Below are positions 28,811-38,594 of a stretch of DNA of 64,000 nucleotides, piece after piece. The stretch comes from Parcubacteria group bacterium GW2011_GWA2_38_13b (GTDB lineage Bacteria; Patescibacteriota; Minisyncoccia; GWA2-38-13b). Both the position numbers and the translations under genes were made by a program. The notes under the pieces were generated by a model, which was not told where the DNA came from, did not search any database, and saw only the letters and a list, made by a program, of their open reading frames with translations. The stretch lies in contig LBUF02000001.1 in the NCBI GenBank assembly GCA_000992445.2, forward strand, positions 1 to 64,000, in the 5' to 3' direction. Every line of letters begins with the position of its first letter. Position 1 is the first letter of the stretch.

Positions 28811-31370
28811 TATTGATTAACTTATTTTTTACGAATATAATTTTTTTTATATTTTTCCCCGCAATGTACGGCTGAATTCTGTTATTTTGAAACGCGATTT
28901 CCTTCGCTTCGTCTTCGGATATTCCGATTTCAGCGTTAAATATTCCGCGCATCTTGCCGTTTATTTGCATTACCATATCAAAAGTTTTTTCTTTCGTCAA
29001 TTCAATATCATATCCCGGCCATTTTTGATTATGAACGGAATACTTCGCATCTTTTTCGTACTGTTCCGGATAAATCTGCGACCACAATTCTTCGGTTAAA
29101 TGAGGCGCGAAAGGAGCGAGAAGAATCAGCAATGCTTCAATGTCTTCTTTTGTAATATTTTTTTCCTGCGCAACATTTATGAATTCCATCAAAGAAGCAA
29201 TGGCCGTATTAAATTGCAAACTCTCAATATCTTCCGTCACTTTTTTTATGGTTTTATGCCTTTCTTTTAGGATAGGAGAATTTTTATCCGTATTTTCCTG
29301 TTTTAAAAATATTCCAACCAAATCTTGGACGCGATTTAAAAATCTTTCAATACCAACGATGCCTCCATCCTGAAAATCGCCGCCTTCTTCATAACGCCCT
29401 AAAAACATCAAATACATCCTCAAAGTGTCGGCGCCGTAACGATCAACGTAATTATCGGGATTTATTATATTCCCTTTTGATTTGCTTATTTTCGCTCCTT
29501 CTCTCACTAAAAGACCGTTCGCGCGAAATTTCTTAAACGGTTCGTCGAAATCAATAAATTTTAAATCATACAAAACCTTCGTAATAAACCGCGTATAAAG
29601 CAAATGGAGATTGGCATGCTCGTGGCCTCCGATATACATATTAACCGGCAGCCATTTCTTTGCTCTTTTTTTGTCAAACGGCCTATCATTAAATTCCGTG
29701 GAAATATAACGAAAATAATACCACGCGGAATCAATGAAATTGTCCATCGTATCGGTTTCCCTGACAGCTTTCCCGCCGCAATCGGGACAAATCGTATTAA
29801 CAAAACTTTCTATTTCCGCAAGCGGCGATTTGCCTTTTGACAAAACTGAAAAATCTTTTTTCAACGGCAACTCAATCGGCAAATCTTTTTCCGGAACCGG
29901 AACAATGGCATATTCCTTGCCATCAACAGTCGTCAGTTCAGTGTTTTTTCGATTTTCCAAGCATTTATCGCAATAAATAATTGGGATTGGCGTTGCCCAA
30001 TAGCGTTGGCGAGAAATCAGCCAATCGCGAAGATGGTACTTAATTTCCTTTTTGCCGATATTTTCTTTTTCTAGCCATTCAGTTATTTTTTTAATAGCGT
30101 CTAAAGAATGTGTTTCGGAAAATTGACCGGAATCAATAAGATTCCCTTCGCCTTCGTAAGCTTTATCTAAAATAGGACAATTTTTTTTCGGCCAATTGAG
30201 GCATATTACTTGTTTAATCGGCAAGCCGAATTTTTTGGCGAATTCAAAATCGCGCTGGTCGTGCGCCGGTACCGCCATCACCGCGCCGGTTCCGTACTCC
30301 GCCAAAACATAATCGGAAATCCAAACCGATATTTCTTTTCCCGTTGCCGGATTTACGGCTTTTATTCCCTTAAGTTCAACGCCTGTTTTTTCACCACCTT
30401 CTTTTATTCGTTCTTCTTTTGTTTTTTTAGCGGATTTTTCTATATATTCGTTAACTTCATCAAAATTTAAAATTTGAGATTTAAGATTTGAGATTATTTG
30501 ATTTTCCGGCGCCAGCACAACATAGGTTGCACCAAAAAGCGTGTCGGGTCGCGTGGTAAAAATGTCAATTGAAAATTGAGAATTGTCCCGCCATTGGGCT
30601 GGATCCGCCTTGAGCGAAAAAATTAAAAATTTTATTTCTATTCCCTCCGACCTTCCTATCCATTCCTTTTGCGCTTTTACGGTTCTTTCAGACCAATCAA
30701 TTTTTTCATGATCTTTCAATAGGCGTTCGGCATAATCGGTAATTTTGAAAAACCACTGGCTTATTTTTTTTTGAGTTATTTCCGTTCCGCACCTTTCGCA
30801 TTTATTGTCTATCGCCATAGCATCCGCGACAACTGTTTCGCATGACGAACACCAATTAACCGGCGCTTCTTTTTTATAAGCAAGGCCTTTTTTAAATAAT
30901 TGCAAAAACAACCATTGATTCCACTTATAATATTCCGGATGCGTCGTATTTATTTCCCGCGACCAATCAAACATCATTCCCAGCCGGTCCAGCTGTTTAT
31001 GAAAATTTTTTACATTTTTTTCTATTGTTTCTTTCGGCGCTTTTCCGATTTTTCTGGCATAATTTTCCGAATGTATGCCAAAAGCGTCAAAACCCATCGG
31101 TTCAAAAACATCATTCCCCTTCAACCGCTGAAACCGTCCGTAAATATCCGAGCCCGTATAAGCATAAACATTGCCTACGTGCAAACCTTCGGCCGAAGGA
31201 TAGGGAAACATCATTAAATTATAAAACGGTTTTTTCGCTTCATCCAAATCCGGTTCATATAAATGCGCCTCTCCCCATCTTTTCTGCCACTTCTTCTCAA
31301 TCTTCAGAACTTTCTCATTTTTCTCCCTGTTTGGCATATTTTCCATTTTGTTATTATTGATAGTTTCCAT
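28800..31370 (-). CDS. leuS: leucyl-tRNA synthetase (start moved from 31442 to METINN...)
   Basis: MMFPYPSAEGLHVGN, KISKSKGN. Confidence 0.95.
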   Translation of the reverse strand: METINNNKMENMPNREKNEKVLKIEKKWQKRWGEAHLYEPDLDEAKKPFYNLMMFPYPSAEGLHVGNVYAYTGSDIYGRFQRLKGNDVFEPMGFDAFGIHSENYARKIGKAPKETIEKNVKNFHKQLDRLGMMFDWSREINTTHPEYYKWNQWLFLQLFKKGLAYKKEAPVNWCSSCETVVADAMAIDNKCERCGTEITQKKISQWFFKITDYAERLLKDHEKIDWSERTVKAQKEWIGRSEGIEIKFLIFSLKADPAQWRDNSQFSIDIFTTRPDTLFGATYVVLAPENQIISNLKSQILNFDEVNEYIEKSAKKTKEERIKEGGEKTGVELKGIKAVNPATGKEISVWISDYVLAEYGTGAVMAVPAHDQRDFEFAKKFGLPIKQVICLNWPKKNCPILDKAYEGEGNLIDSGQFSETHSLDAIKKITEWLEKENIGKKEIKYHLRDWLISRQRYWATPIPIIYCDKCLENRKNTELTTVDGKEYAIVPVPEKDLPIELPLKKDFSVLSKGKSPLAEIESFVNTICPDCGGKAVRETDTMDNFIDSAWYYFRYISTEFNDRPFDKKRAKKWLPVNMYIGGHEHANLHLLYTRFITKVLYDLKFIDFDEPFKKFRANGLLVREGAKISKSKGNIINPDNYVDRYGADTLRMYLMFLGRYEEGGDFQDGGIVGIERFLNRVQDLVGIFLKQENTDKNSPILKERHKTIKKVTEDIESLQFNTAIASLMEFINVAQEKNITKEDIEALLILLAPFAPHLTEELWSQIYPEQYEKDAKYSVHNQKWPGYDIELTKEKTFDMVMQINGKMRGIFNAEIGISEDEAKEIAFQNNRIQPYIAGKNIKKIIFVKNKLINIVL

Positions 31371-31449
31371 ATTTAACACATCACAATATATTTTTATAAT
31401 ATCGCGAATAAATATTAAAATCAACATAAAAAACTTTATCAAACAATAT

Positions 31450-31484
31450 AAAATCCCTGTTTTTAAACTTAAAAACAGGGATTT
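31450..31484. terminator. hairpin terminator
   Basis: aaaatccctgtttttaaacttaaaaacagggattttt. Confidence 0.8.
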
Positions 31485-31486
31485 TT

Positions 31487-32647
31487 CTAATTTTCTTCCA
31501 ACTGCCTAAAGGGATCGTAAACCGGCGGCGTTTTTATCAATTTCAGGACCGATGCAGGCATATTAACAACAATATAAGCAACGAGATCAACCAACCGCAA
31601 GGCGTAACCATATTCATTATCGTAATAACCGGTAACGCCATATAGTTTTTTTCCGGCGACATCATCTTCAACGCATTGTATGTCCTTATCAATCAAAACG
31701 GAAAAAGGCATACCAATCGTATCAAGTGATACGATTGGATCTTCGGCGATAGCCATAAATCCCCGCAATCGATTTTCCATATATTCTTTATATACAACAA
31801 CTAATTCTTCCACGGCAGGATTAGATTTTAATTCAACGGTAAGATATATCACTGATCCAGCGGGCGTATCCACACGAAAACAGATACCATCGATTTTTTT
31901 AATTTTTGATCTAAGAGAAGGTATAATCAGATGAATAGTGCCAGCGGCTCCGGTTGAAGTTTTAATTATATTTCCTCCGGCGCGACGCGAACGACGAAGA
32001 TCTTTATGCTTTGCATCTACCAGGCGTTGATCGCCGGTAAACGCATGAATTGTTGTCATAAGTCCCTTATTGATACCGTATTTTTCTTCCAAAGGAAGCA
32101 ACATAGGCGCCAAAGCGTTTGTAGTACACGATGCATTGGAAATTATATTGTGAACTTCGGGATTATAAATACCTTGATTAACCCCCATAACAATATGCGG
32201 TATTTCTTTGGCTTCTTCCGTTTTTTTGAAAGGCGCGCTTACTACCACTTTTTTTGCGCCAGCCACCAAATGTTTTTCAGCTTCTTTCCTTCTAACCGAT
32301 TCTCCACTGCAATCAACAATAATATCAATATCATATTCTTTCCACGGTAATTTTAACACATCGTTTTCGCCGATTATTTTTATTTCTTTCCCAAAGACGA
32401 TAATGTGATTTTCGTCGTATCCCAATATTGCAACATTAGGTTTAAAGGAAAAACTGCGGTTAAAATTTCCGTAATTTGAATCATACATTAACGCGTAATA
32501 AACATCATACGGTGTCATTGCTCCGCTTGATCCGGCAGCGTTGATTAAAACAATTTCCATATCCGGATATAAATCTTTATTTTCAAAAAACGCCCTGGTA
32601 AATAATCGGCCTATTCGTCCGAAACCGTTAATTGCTATTCTTTTCAT
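31487..32647 (-). CDS. gap: glyceraldehyde-3-phosphate dehydrogenase
   Basis: INGFGRIGRL, SNASCTTNALAP, YDNEYGYALRLVDL. Confidence 0.96.
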   Translation of the reverse strand: MKRIAINGFGRIGRLFTRAFFENKDLYPDMEIVLINAAGSSGAMTPYDVYYALMYDSNYGNFNRSFSFKPNVAILGYDENHIIVFGKEIKIIGENDVLKLPWKEYDIDIIVDCSGESVRRKEAEKHLVAGAKKVVVSAPFKKTEEAKEIPHIVMGVNQGIYNPEVHNIISNASCTTNALAPMLLPLEEKYGINKGLMTTIHAFTGDQRLVDAKHKDLRRSRRAGGNIIKTSTGAAGTIHLIIPSLRSKIKKIDGICFRVDTPAGSVIYLTVELKSNPAVEELVVVYKEYMENRLRGFMAIAEDPIVSLDTIGMPFSVLIDKDIQCVEDDVAGKKLYGVTGYYDNEYGYALRLVDLVAYIVVNMPASVLKLIKTPPVYDPFRQLEEN

Positions 32648-32671
32648 ATTGCCTTCTCCCGTTTATAAAAA

Positions 32672-33511
32672 TTACAAATATTCACATGTATCGCTTATAT
32701 GAATATCATGATGATCATTTCTCGGATTGATTATTTGCGCCATAGCATGACGCAATGTTGACTCGCGATATTCCGAAGTAAGTTCCTCCAGTTTACCCTT
32801 ATCTTTTTCGCTTATTTTTCCAAAACTGGATAAATATTGGCAAGCGATAATAAGCAAACTAAACCTTCTAACCGTAAGAGCTTCCTGTAAATGCCGCGAT
32901 TCATCATTCAAAAATTTGGCAAGTTTTTCGTAATCAATACCGATTGATCTGTCCCCGAAATCGATTCTTTTCCAACGCAAATTAAGATTCAAATCGTAAG
33001 GATAATAAAGCTCGTGAACGATGTTTTGCGACATCCTCCCGTCATCCGCATTGGTTATATCCTTATCACATCCCATTTTTATTCCGATCACATCAAATGC
33101 CATAATAAATTCGTTAAATTCCGCCAGTATTATTCTATCGATATTACCACTCAAATTGACATATTCCCATGGAAAACCGTCTCTGCCATCAATCCATTCA
33201 TACAGATATGATTGCTCGTCGCCATTACTCACCGACCCCAATGGCCTCGTTATATGCGGATACAAATATTTTTGCAACCGGCAAAAATAATCATCCATTT
33301 TTTTAATAATCAAATGCTTTAAAAACATTCTGTGCCCGGCTCCGGAAAAACTATTATATTCTTTTCTAATCGCCGTTGTCAGCACTTGATTAGTTTTATA
33401 TTTCCCTCCTATGCCCGGAAACACATTGCGCACTTGAATAAAAACTTCCGCTTCACTGCCATATCCTCCCGAGCATATCGGAATTATAATTTCTTCTCTT
33501 TTTATTTCCAT
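32672..33511 (-). CDS. hypothetical, possible kinase-like protein
   Basis: SYLYEWIDGRDGFPW, WKRIDFGDRS. Confidence 0.4.
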   Translation of the reverse strand: MEIKREEIIIPICSGGYGSEAEVFIQVRNVFPGIGGKYKTNQVLTTAIRKEYNSFSGAGHRMFLKHLIIKKMDDYFCRLQKYLYPHITRPLGSVSNGDEQSYLYEWIDGRDGFPWEYVNLSGNIDRIILAEFNEFIMAFDVIGIKMGCDKDITNADDGRMSQNIVHELYYPYDLNLNLRWKRIDFGDRSIGIDYEKLAKFLNDESRHLQEALTVRRFSLLIIACQYLSSFGKISEKDKGKLEELTSEYRESTLRHAMAQIINPRNDHHDIHISDTCEYL

Positions 33512-33654
33512 AATAATTTCTCTCCTTTTATGATTTCAAAAAACTTATTTATCTTTTCGCTTCATTTTATAATATCAACTAAAACTGACGATTTCAAGCG
33601 CGCCGATACTCAAATATTGAAAAAAAGTAAAAATAATGGTAAAAATTAGATACT

Positions 33655-33729
33655 GCGGGATTCGTATAATGGCTATTATGTCACCCTTCCAAGGTGAAGA
33701 TGCCAGTTCGATTCTGGTATCCCGCTCCA
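33655..33729 (+). tRNA. tRNA-Gly(TCC) with encoded CCA
   Basis: GCGGGAT...ATCCCGCTCCA; anticodon loop CTTCCAA. Confidence 0.93.
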
Positions 33730-33730
33730 A

Positions 33731-33772
33731 ACAAAACCTCTCCCCGCAGTATTGCGGGGAGAGGTTTTGTTT
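33731..33772. terminator. near-perfect GC palindrome/terminator after tRNA-Gly
   Basis: acaaaacctctccccgcagtattgcggggagaggttttgttttt. Confidence 0.8.
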
Positions 33773-33782
33773 TTATACAAAT

Positions 33783-34055
33783 CTATTTAACTGCCATTTT
33801 CAATGATTTTCCGGCTTTGAACTTTGGAACTTTTGTCGCGGCAATTTTTATTTTTTCGCCTGTTTTAGGATTAACGCCCATTCTAGCGGCTCTTTTGACA
33901 ACCGAAAAGGTGCCAAAACCAACCAATCTCACTTCATCGCCTTTTGTAAGGGCTTGCGTAACGGCATCCTCAAAATTAGCCACGAATCCAAAAATCGTTT
34001 TTTTTGGACAACCGCATTTGGCGACTATTTTATCAACCAATTGATCTTTTGTCAT
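33783..34055 (-). CDS. hup: HU-family DNA-binding protein
   Basis: VRLVGFGTFSVVKRAARMGVNPKTGEKI. Confidence 0.95.
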   Translation of the reverse strand: MTKDQLVDKIVAKCGCPKKTIFGFVANFEDAVTQALTKGDEVRLVGFGTFSVVKRAARMGVNPKTGEKIKIAATKVPKFKAGKSLKMAVK

Positions 34056-34193
34056 TTATGGAGTAATCGCGAATATACGAATATGCGCAAATATACAAAT
34101 AAGTAATGAATATTTTATTATCTGCGTATTGCTTTAAAATTCGTATATTTACGAATAATTCTGCTAAAATTTATCGACCTTTAATTTATCTTT

Positions 34194-34994
34194 TTAGATT
34201 TCCAAAATAACATCCTTCTCTATTCTTTCAAATTTTTTCACTAAACCGGTATTGTAATCAATATCCATAAAAATTCCGTTTATACAAACCGTGTCGTTTT
34301 CGGAAATTTCAATATTTACCGGTCTTTGGGTTAAAAATTGTTCTATCGCCGATTCTTTATTGACTCCCAAGACAGATTCTTTAACACCGGTCATTCCCGC
34401 ATCCGTCACATAAAAAGTTTTTTTGGGCAAAATACGCGCGTCGCTCGTAGCAATATGGGTATGCGTGCCAATAAGCGCCGATACCCTGCCGTCAACATAA
34501 TAACCAAGGGCTACTTTTTCCGCCGTCGCTTCCGCGTGAAAATCAATAATTTTTATTTTTATATCTTCCAAAGCGTCATCCGCTAAAATTTCGTCCATTT
34601 TTCGAAAAGGACAATCCATGTGTTTTTTCATAAACATCCGACCGAGCAAGTTAATCACAAGAATTTTATAAACTCCAACTTCAACAATTTTCCAGCCGCT
34701 ACCCGGCGCGCCGGGAGGATAATTCGCCGGTCTTATTATTTTAGCGTCTTTTTGTTCTAAAATATTGGCAATTTCCTGCTTTGCCCAAATATGATTGCCA
34801 CCCGTTAAAAAATCAACTCCTCCGTTTATTATTTCATTATATGAAGCGTTAGTCACCCCCGCGCCATGAGACATATTCTCTCCATTGGCAATAACAAAAT
34901 CAGCGTTATATTTCAATTTTAAATCCGGCAGAACTTTTAGAAGCCCCTGCCGACCCGGTTTCCCCATAATGTCGCCGAAAAATAAAATCTTCAT
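34194..34994 (-). CDS. ymdB: YmdB-family metallophosphoesterase
   Basis: ILFFGDIMGKPGRQ, ANGENMSHGAGV, GNHIW, IGTHTHIATSDARIL. Confidence 0.93.
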   Translation of the reverse strand: MKILFFGDIMGKPGRQGLLKVLPDLKLKYNADFVIANGENMSHGAGVTNASYNEIINGGVDFLTGGNHIWAKQEIANILEQKDAKIIRPANYPPGAPGSGWKIVEVGVYKILVINLLGRMFMKKHMDCPFRKMDEILADDALEDIKIKIIDFHAEATAEKVALGYYVDGRVSALIGTHTHIATSDARILPKKTFYVTDAGMTGVKESVLGVNKESAIEQFLTQRPVNIEISENDTVCINGIFMDIDYNTGLVKKFERIEKDVILEI

Positions 34995-34995
34995 A

Positions 34996-35226
34996 CCAAT
35001 TTTCTCAGCGAAGCAAGTCCGAAGGACGCAGCTGAGATGTTAAGAAAATTGAGCACCCGGCACATATTCCAGCAACGAATATTGATTATTTATTGTATGA
35101 AGGCGAAGCCGCTTCGCTTTCAAATCATTGTTTGCCAAAATACGTGGTTGGAATATGTGCCAGGTAAAGGTTTTGTAATAAAATTTCGTGCGCCTTTGGC
35201 TTCGAAATTTTGACAAAGCCCTTTAC
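34996..35226. repeat. three consecutive long imperfect hairpins
   Basis: caattttctcagc/gctgag..agaaaattg; cccggcacatattccagcaacg/cgtggttggaatatgtgccagg; gtaaaggttttgt/acaaagccctttac. Confidence 0.75.
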
Positions 35227-36752
35227 TTTGCGTACTCCACCGCCCTTAATTCTCTTATAACATTAACTTTAATCTCTCCGGGATATTTCAACTCGTCTTG
35301 TATACGATCGGCTATTTCTCGCGCTAATTTTATAGCTCCGAGATCGTCAATTTTATCCGGCGTTACGAAAATTCTTATTTCCCGACCGGCCTGGATAGCG
35401 TACGACTTCTCCACCCCCGCAAAAGAATTGGCTATTTTCTCAAGCTCCTCCAATCGTTTCAAGTAATTTTCCAAGCTATCTTTTCTCGCGCCTGGCCGCG
35501 CCGCGGAAACCGCTTCAGCCGCCGCTACAATATATGATTCCGGCGTACTAAACGGATAATCTTCGTGATGCGATTCCATAGCTCTTACAACTCCCTGCTC
35601 TATGCCGTATTTCTCCAAAATCCTTCTTCCGAGCTCCACGTGCGTTCCTTCTATTTCATGGTCAACGGCCTTTCCGATATCATGCAAAAGCGCGCCCTTT
35701 TTGGCAATTTCAACATTAGCTCCGAGTTCACGCGCTAACATCCCGGCCAAATGAGCGGCTTCAATTGAATGAAGCAAAACATTTTGACCATAGCTTGTCC
35801 GAAAATAAAGACGCCCCAACAAATGCACAATCTGCGCCGGAAACCCGATAATGCCCGTTTCAAATACGGCCGCCTCTCCCATTTCCTGTATTTTTTGCTT
35901 GATTTCCTTGCGCGATTCTTCCACCTTTTCTTCAATTTTTGCCGGCTGTATTCTACCGTCTTTAATTAATTTCTCAATGGTAAATCGGGCTATTTCCCTT
36001 CTTATCGGATCAAATCCCGAAATTGTAATCGCGCCCGGAGTTTCATCAACGATAATCTCAACACCGGTAGCCCTTTCCAACGCTTTAATATTTCTGCCTT
36101 CGCGTCCGATAATCCTGCCCTTCAATTCATCGCTAGGTATACTTACTATTGATGTCATAATATCAGCGACATTAGAACGAGCATATCTTTGAATTGAAAG
36201 AGTCATTATATCAAAAGCTCTTTTCTCAATCGTATCAACTTTTTCCTGCTCAAGTTTTTTGATTGTTTTTATAATCTCCTCGCTATAATCCTTTTTTATG
36301 GATTCCAAAAGATTATTCTTCGCTTCCTGCTCGCTCATTTTGGCCATCGTCTCCAGCACTTTCTTTTCGTCTTCGTGCATTTTCGCCAATTCCGCTTTTA
36401 TACGCCTTACTTCTTCTATCTTGCGAACCAAATCGATTTTTTCTTTTTCAAAAATTTCGCCTTTTTTGTCTAAAATTTCTTCTTTGCGCGAAACCCGTTC
36501 CGCTTGCCTTGCAAGCTGCACCATCCTTTCCTTCTCTTCTCTTTTTGCCTCCTCTAAAAATTTTACCGCGCGATCTTTGGCATGAAAAACAATGTCTTTC
36601 GCTTCGGTCTTGGCGCTTTCCATCATTGTCGTTATTTTTTCCTCAATACTTCCGATCTGCCTTCTAGCGATTGACTGGCGAGCCAAATACCCCAACATGG
36701 AACCGACTGCCAGAGATCCAAAACCTATAACTATAAAAATTAATTGCGGCAT
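35223..36752 (-). CDS. rny: ribonuclease Y
   Basis: N-terminal TM, coiled coil, GRIIGREGRNIKALE KH motif, LLHDIGKAVDHE HD motif. Confidence 0.96.
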   Translation of the reverse strand: MPQLIFIVIGFGSLAVGSMLGYLARQSIARRQIGSIEEKITTMMESAKTEAKDIVFHAKDRAVKFLEEAKREEKERMVQLARQAERVSRKEEILDKKGEIFEKEKIDLVRKIEEVRRIKAELAKMHEDEKKVLETMAKMSEQEAKNNLLESIKKDYSEEIIKTIKKLEQEKVDTIEKRAFDIMTLSIQRYARSNVADIMTSIVSIPSDELKGRIIGREGRNIKALERATGVEIIVDETPGAITISGFDPIRREIARFTIEKLIKDGRIQPAKIEEKVEESRKEIKQKIQEMGEAAVFETGIIGFPAQIVHLLGRLYFRTSYGQNVLLHSIEAAHLAGMLARELGANVEIAKKGALLHDIGKAVDHEIEGTHVELGRRILEKYGIEQGVVRAMESHHEDYPFSTPESYIVAAAEAVSAARPGARKDSLENYLKRLEELEKIANSFAGVEKSYAIQAGREIRIFVTPDKIDDLGAIKLAREIADRIQDELKYPGEIKVNVIRELRAVEYAK

Positions 36753-37017
36753 AAATAGAACAATCCCGATTGTTTAATAAGGTAAAAGCGGACAACAAAT
36801 GCTTATTTTTTTTTATTATTTTATTTGTAATAAAAAAATACGCGCACGAAAAAATACGTAAAATACTCGAAAAACTATTCGTATCTTTATACCTATTAAT
36901 GTAATCGGAATGAATTAATAACATATAATGACCTTATGCTAACAGATGAAACAATAATTGTAAATATTCATATTTAGGAAATACTAAAAACAAAAAAATT
37001 CCCTGGTCTAAAGAATA

Positions 37018-37047
37018 AAAAACCACTGATTTCTCAGCGGTTTTTTA
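37018..37047. terminator. hairpin terminator, probably once belonging to tRNA-Gln
   Basis: aaaaaaccactgatttctcagcggtttttt. Confidence 0.75.
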
Positions 37048-37050
37048 TTT

Positions 37051-37058
37051 TTAAATAC
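37051..37058. repeat. 8-bp direct repeat (TSD-like), left copy
   Basis: ttaaatac, identical to 42788-42795. Confidence 0.8.
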
Positions 37059-37418
37059 GAAATTAGCTGTGTCTCCTGAACAAAATCCCGATGTGGAATG
37101 AATCGTTCCGCCACTGCCTCGCTTCACTCGGCAACACCAAAGAAAAATGTCTCTTGCTTTCTTGATTTGGCGGGGGTGAAATTTTTCTTGAAAAAGGAAA
37201 GGACATTTTTCTTTGGTGCTCTGCCCTCAAGGTCTCGGGCAGGTGGCGGAACAATGCGGACGAAGTTTTGGCAAAACTATTTTTTGGGGAAAGGATTTGC
37301 CAAAACTTCGGCTGATTTGTTTTTGAATTCGGATGTCGCAAATGGAAAAGGAGGGGTTTGGGGAGGAATTTTCCATTTGCTCCTCTTTTTGTTTTGGGGG
37401 AATTCGGGGCGGACAAAA
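37059..37418. repeat. left terminal inverted repeat
   Basis: gaaattagctgtgtctcctgaacaaaatcccgatg...gaattcggggcggacaaaa; reverse complement at 42406-42787. Confidence 0.93.
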
Positions 37419-37425
37419 AAACAGA

Positions 37426-37944
37426 TTACTTAATCCAATAAGACCAAGGCCATTTAAAAATTTCAGACAAAATACCTAATATTATAAATAAAATTAAAAC
37501 AATAATTGGAAACCAAAGAATCTTTGCTGACAATCTTTGCTTATCGCTTGGCACAAAAAGTATGTGAATTAAAATTGCAAAAATAGATAATACAGTTGCT
37601 AGAGAAACAATCAATAAGATAGCTGATAAAAAAGAGGTCGCTGACTTTACAATACTCACATCAATTATAAGTAACGCAAGTATCGCAGAGAATACACCAA
37701 TAGTTTCAATATTTTTATTTGATTGGTCTACTATTTTTTCATTATACAATTCAATTTTTTCATTGACCTTCACAAGATCGGCTTCTGTATCTTTAATTTT
37801 TTCCCCAAACTTATTTAATATTTCGGGATATAATTTCAATTCTTCTGTCTGTGACATGGATTCTGGAATGACAATCTTTTCCCAATCCTCCTTAGGTTTG
37901 CCTCCAGTTTCAGAATTTGATTTTGGTAAAATTATTTCCTTCAT
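37426..37944 (-). CDS. coiled-coil plus ~4-TM membrane protein, candidate effector
   Basis: Hydrophilic helical N-terminus then four hydrophobic helices. Confidence 0.6.
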   Translation of the reverse strand: MKEIILPKSNSETGGKPKEDWEKIVIPESMSQTEELKLYPEILNKFGEKIKDTEADLVKVNEKIELYNEKIVDQSNKNIETIGVFSAILALLIIDVSIVKSATSFLSAILLIVSLATVLSIFAILIHILFVPSDKQRLSAKILWFPIIVLILFIILGILSEIFKWPWSYWIK

Positions 37945-37946
37945 AT

Positions 37947-38594
37947 TTAAATTATGGTCTTTTCTGCTTCAGTAGTTGCAACAAGAACAAATTTTTTCAG
38001 AGTTTCTTTACCAAATTCGTTTTTATTTATATCTTCTTGCAAGCTATTTATATCCCTTGTTATGACAACTCCTTCTTTTTTTAGTCCATTTTTATCATTT
38101 GCAAAACCAGTTTCATATAATTGAGAATTATTTGAAATAACTTCGTTAATTTTGGTTTTTTCATTAAGGCGAACAACAATCTCTGTGGGGTTTAGATTCG
38201 ATATTTTCGATTTATCAAAAAGAGACTTCATTTCGTCGATGTTAGCTTCCTTGAAATATCTAAATACCACACCTACCCTACCAATAACAACTGAAAGCTT
38301 TTCAATAACATTAAATATTTTATCGTGATTATTTGTTATAAATGCCTTGTCTTTTGAAAAAAAATCAATTCTATTTTTCGAAAGGTTGATATTCACCAAT
38401 GGAGAATTTATGACCACCCTAGGAATTTCAGACGGGGCATTATTAGGAATTCCAATTATTTGTGCACTTAAATCATTACCAAACTGTTCTTTAATAACCA
38501 AAGATGCATTTTCGGGCATACCCTGGAAGTCATTCTTAAAAAATAATCCTAATTGTATTTGTATAAATTGTTTTTCCATAAATTTTATTTCCAT
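37947..38594 (-). CDS. uncharacterised protein
   Basis: Overlaps preceding protease ORF by 10 nt; no recognised domain. Confidence 0.6.
   Translation of the reverse strand: MEIKFMEKQFIQIQLGLFFKNDFQGMPENASLVIKEQFGNDLSAQIIGIPNNAPSEIPRVVINSPLVNINLSKNRIDFFSKDKAFITNNHDKIFNVIEKLSVVIGRVGVVFRYFKEANIDEMKSLFDKSKISNLNPTEIVVRLNEKTKINEVISNNSQLYETGFANDKNGLKKEGVVITRDINSLQEDINKNEFGKETLKKFVLVATTEAEKTII

Noticed and set aside
37063-37433. ORFs 37063-37416 (-) and 37098-37433 (+), and their twins 42408-42791 (+) and 42385-42783 (-)
   Set aside because: Near-identical translations arise only because the two terminal inverted repeats are the same sequence; Ser/Pro/Lys-rich and overlapping hairpins.
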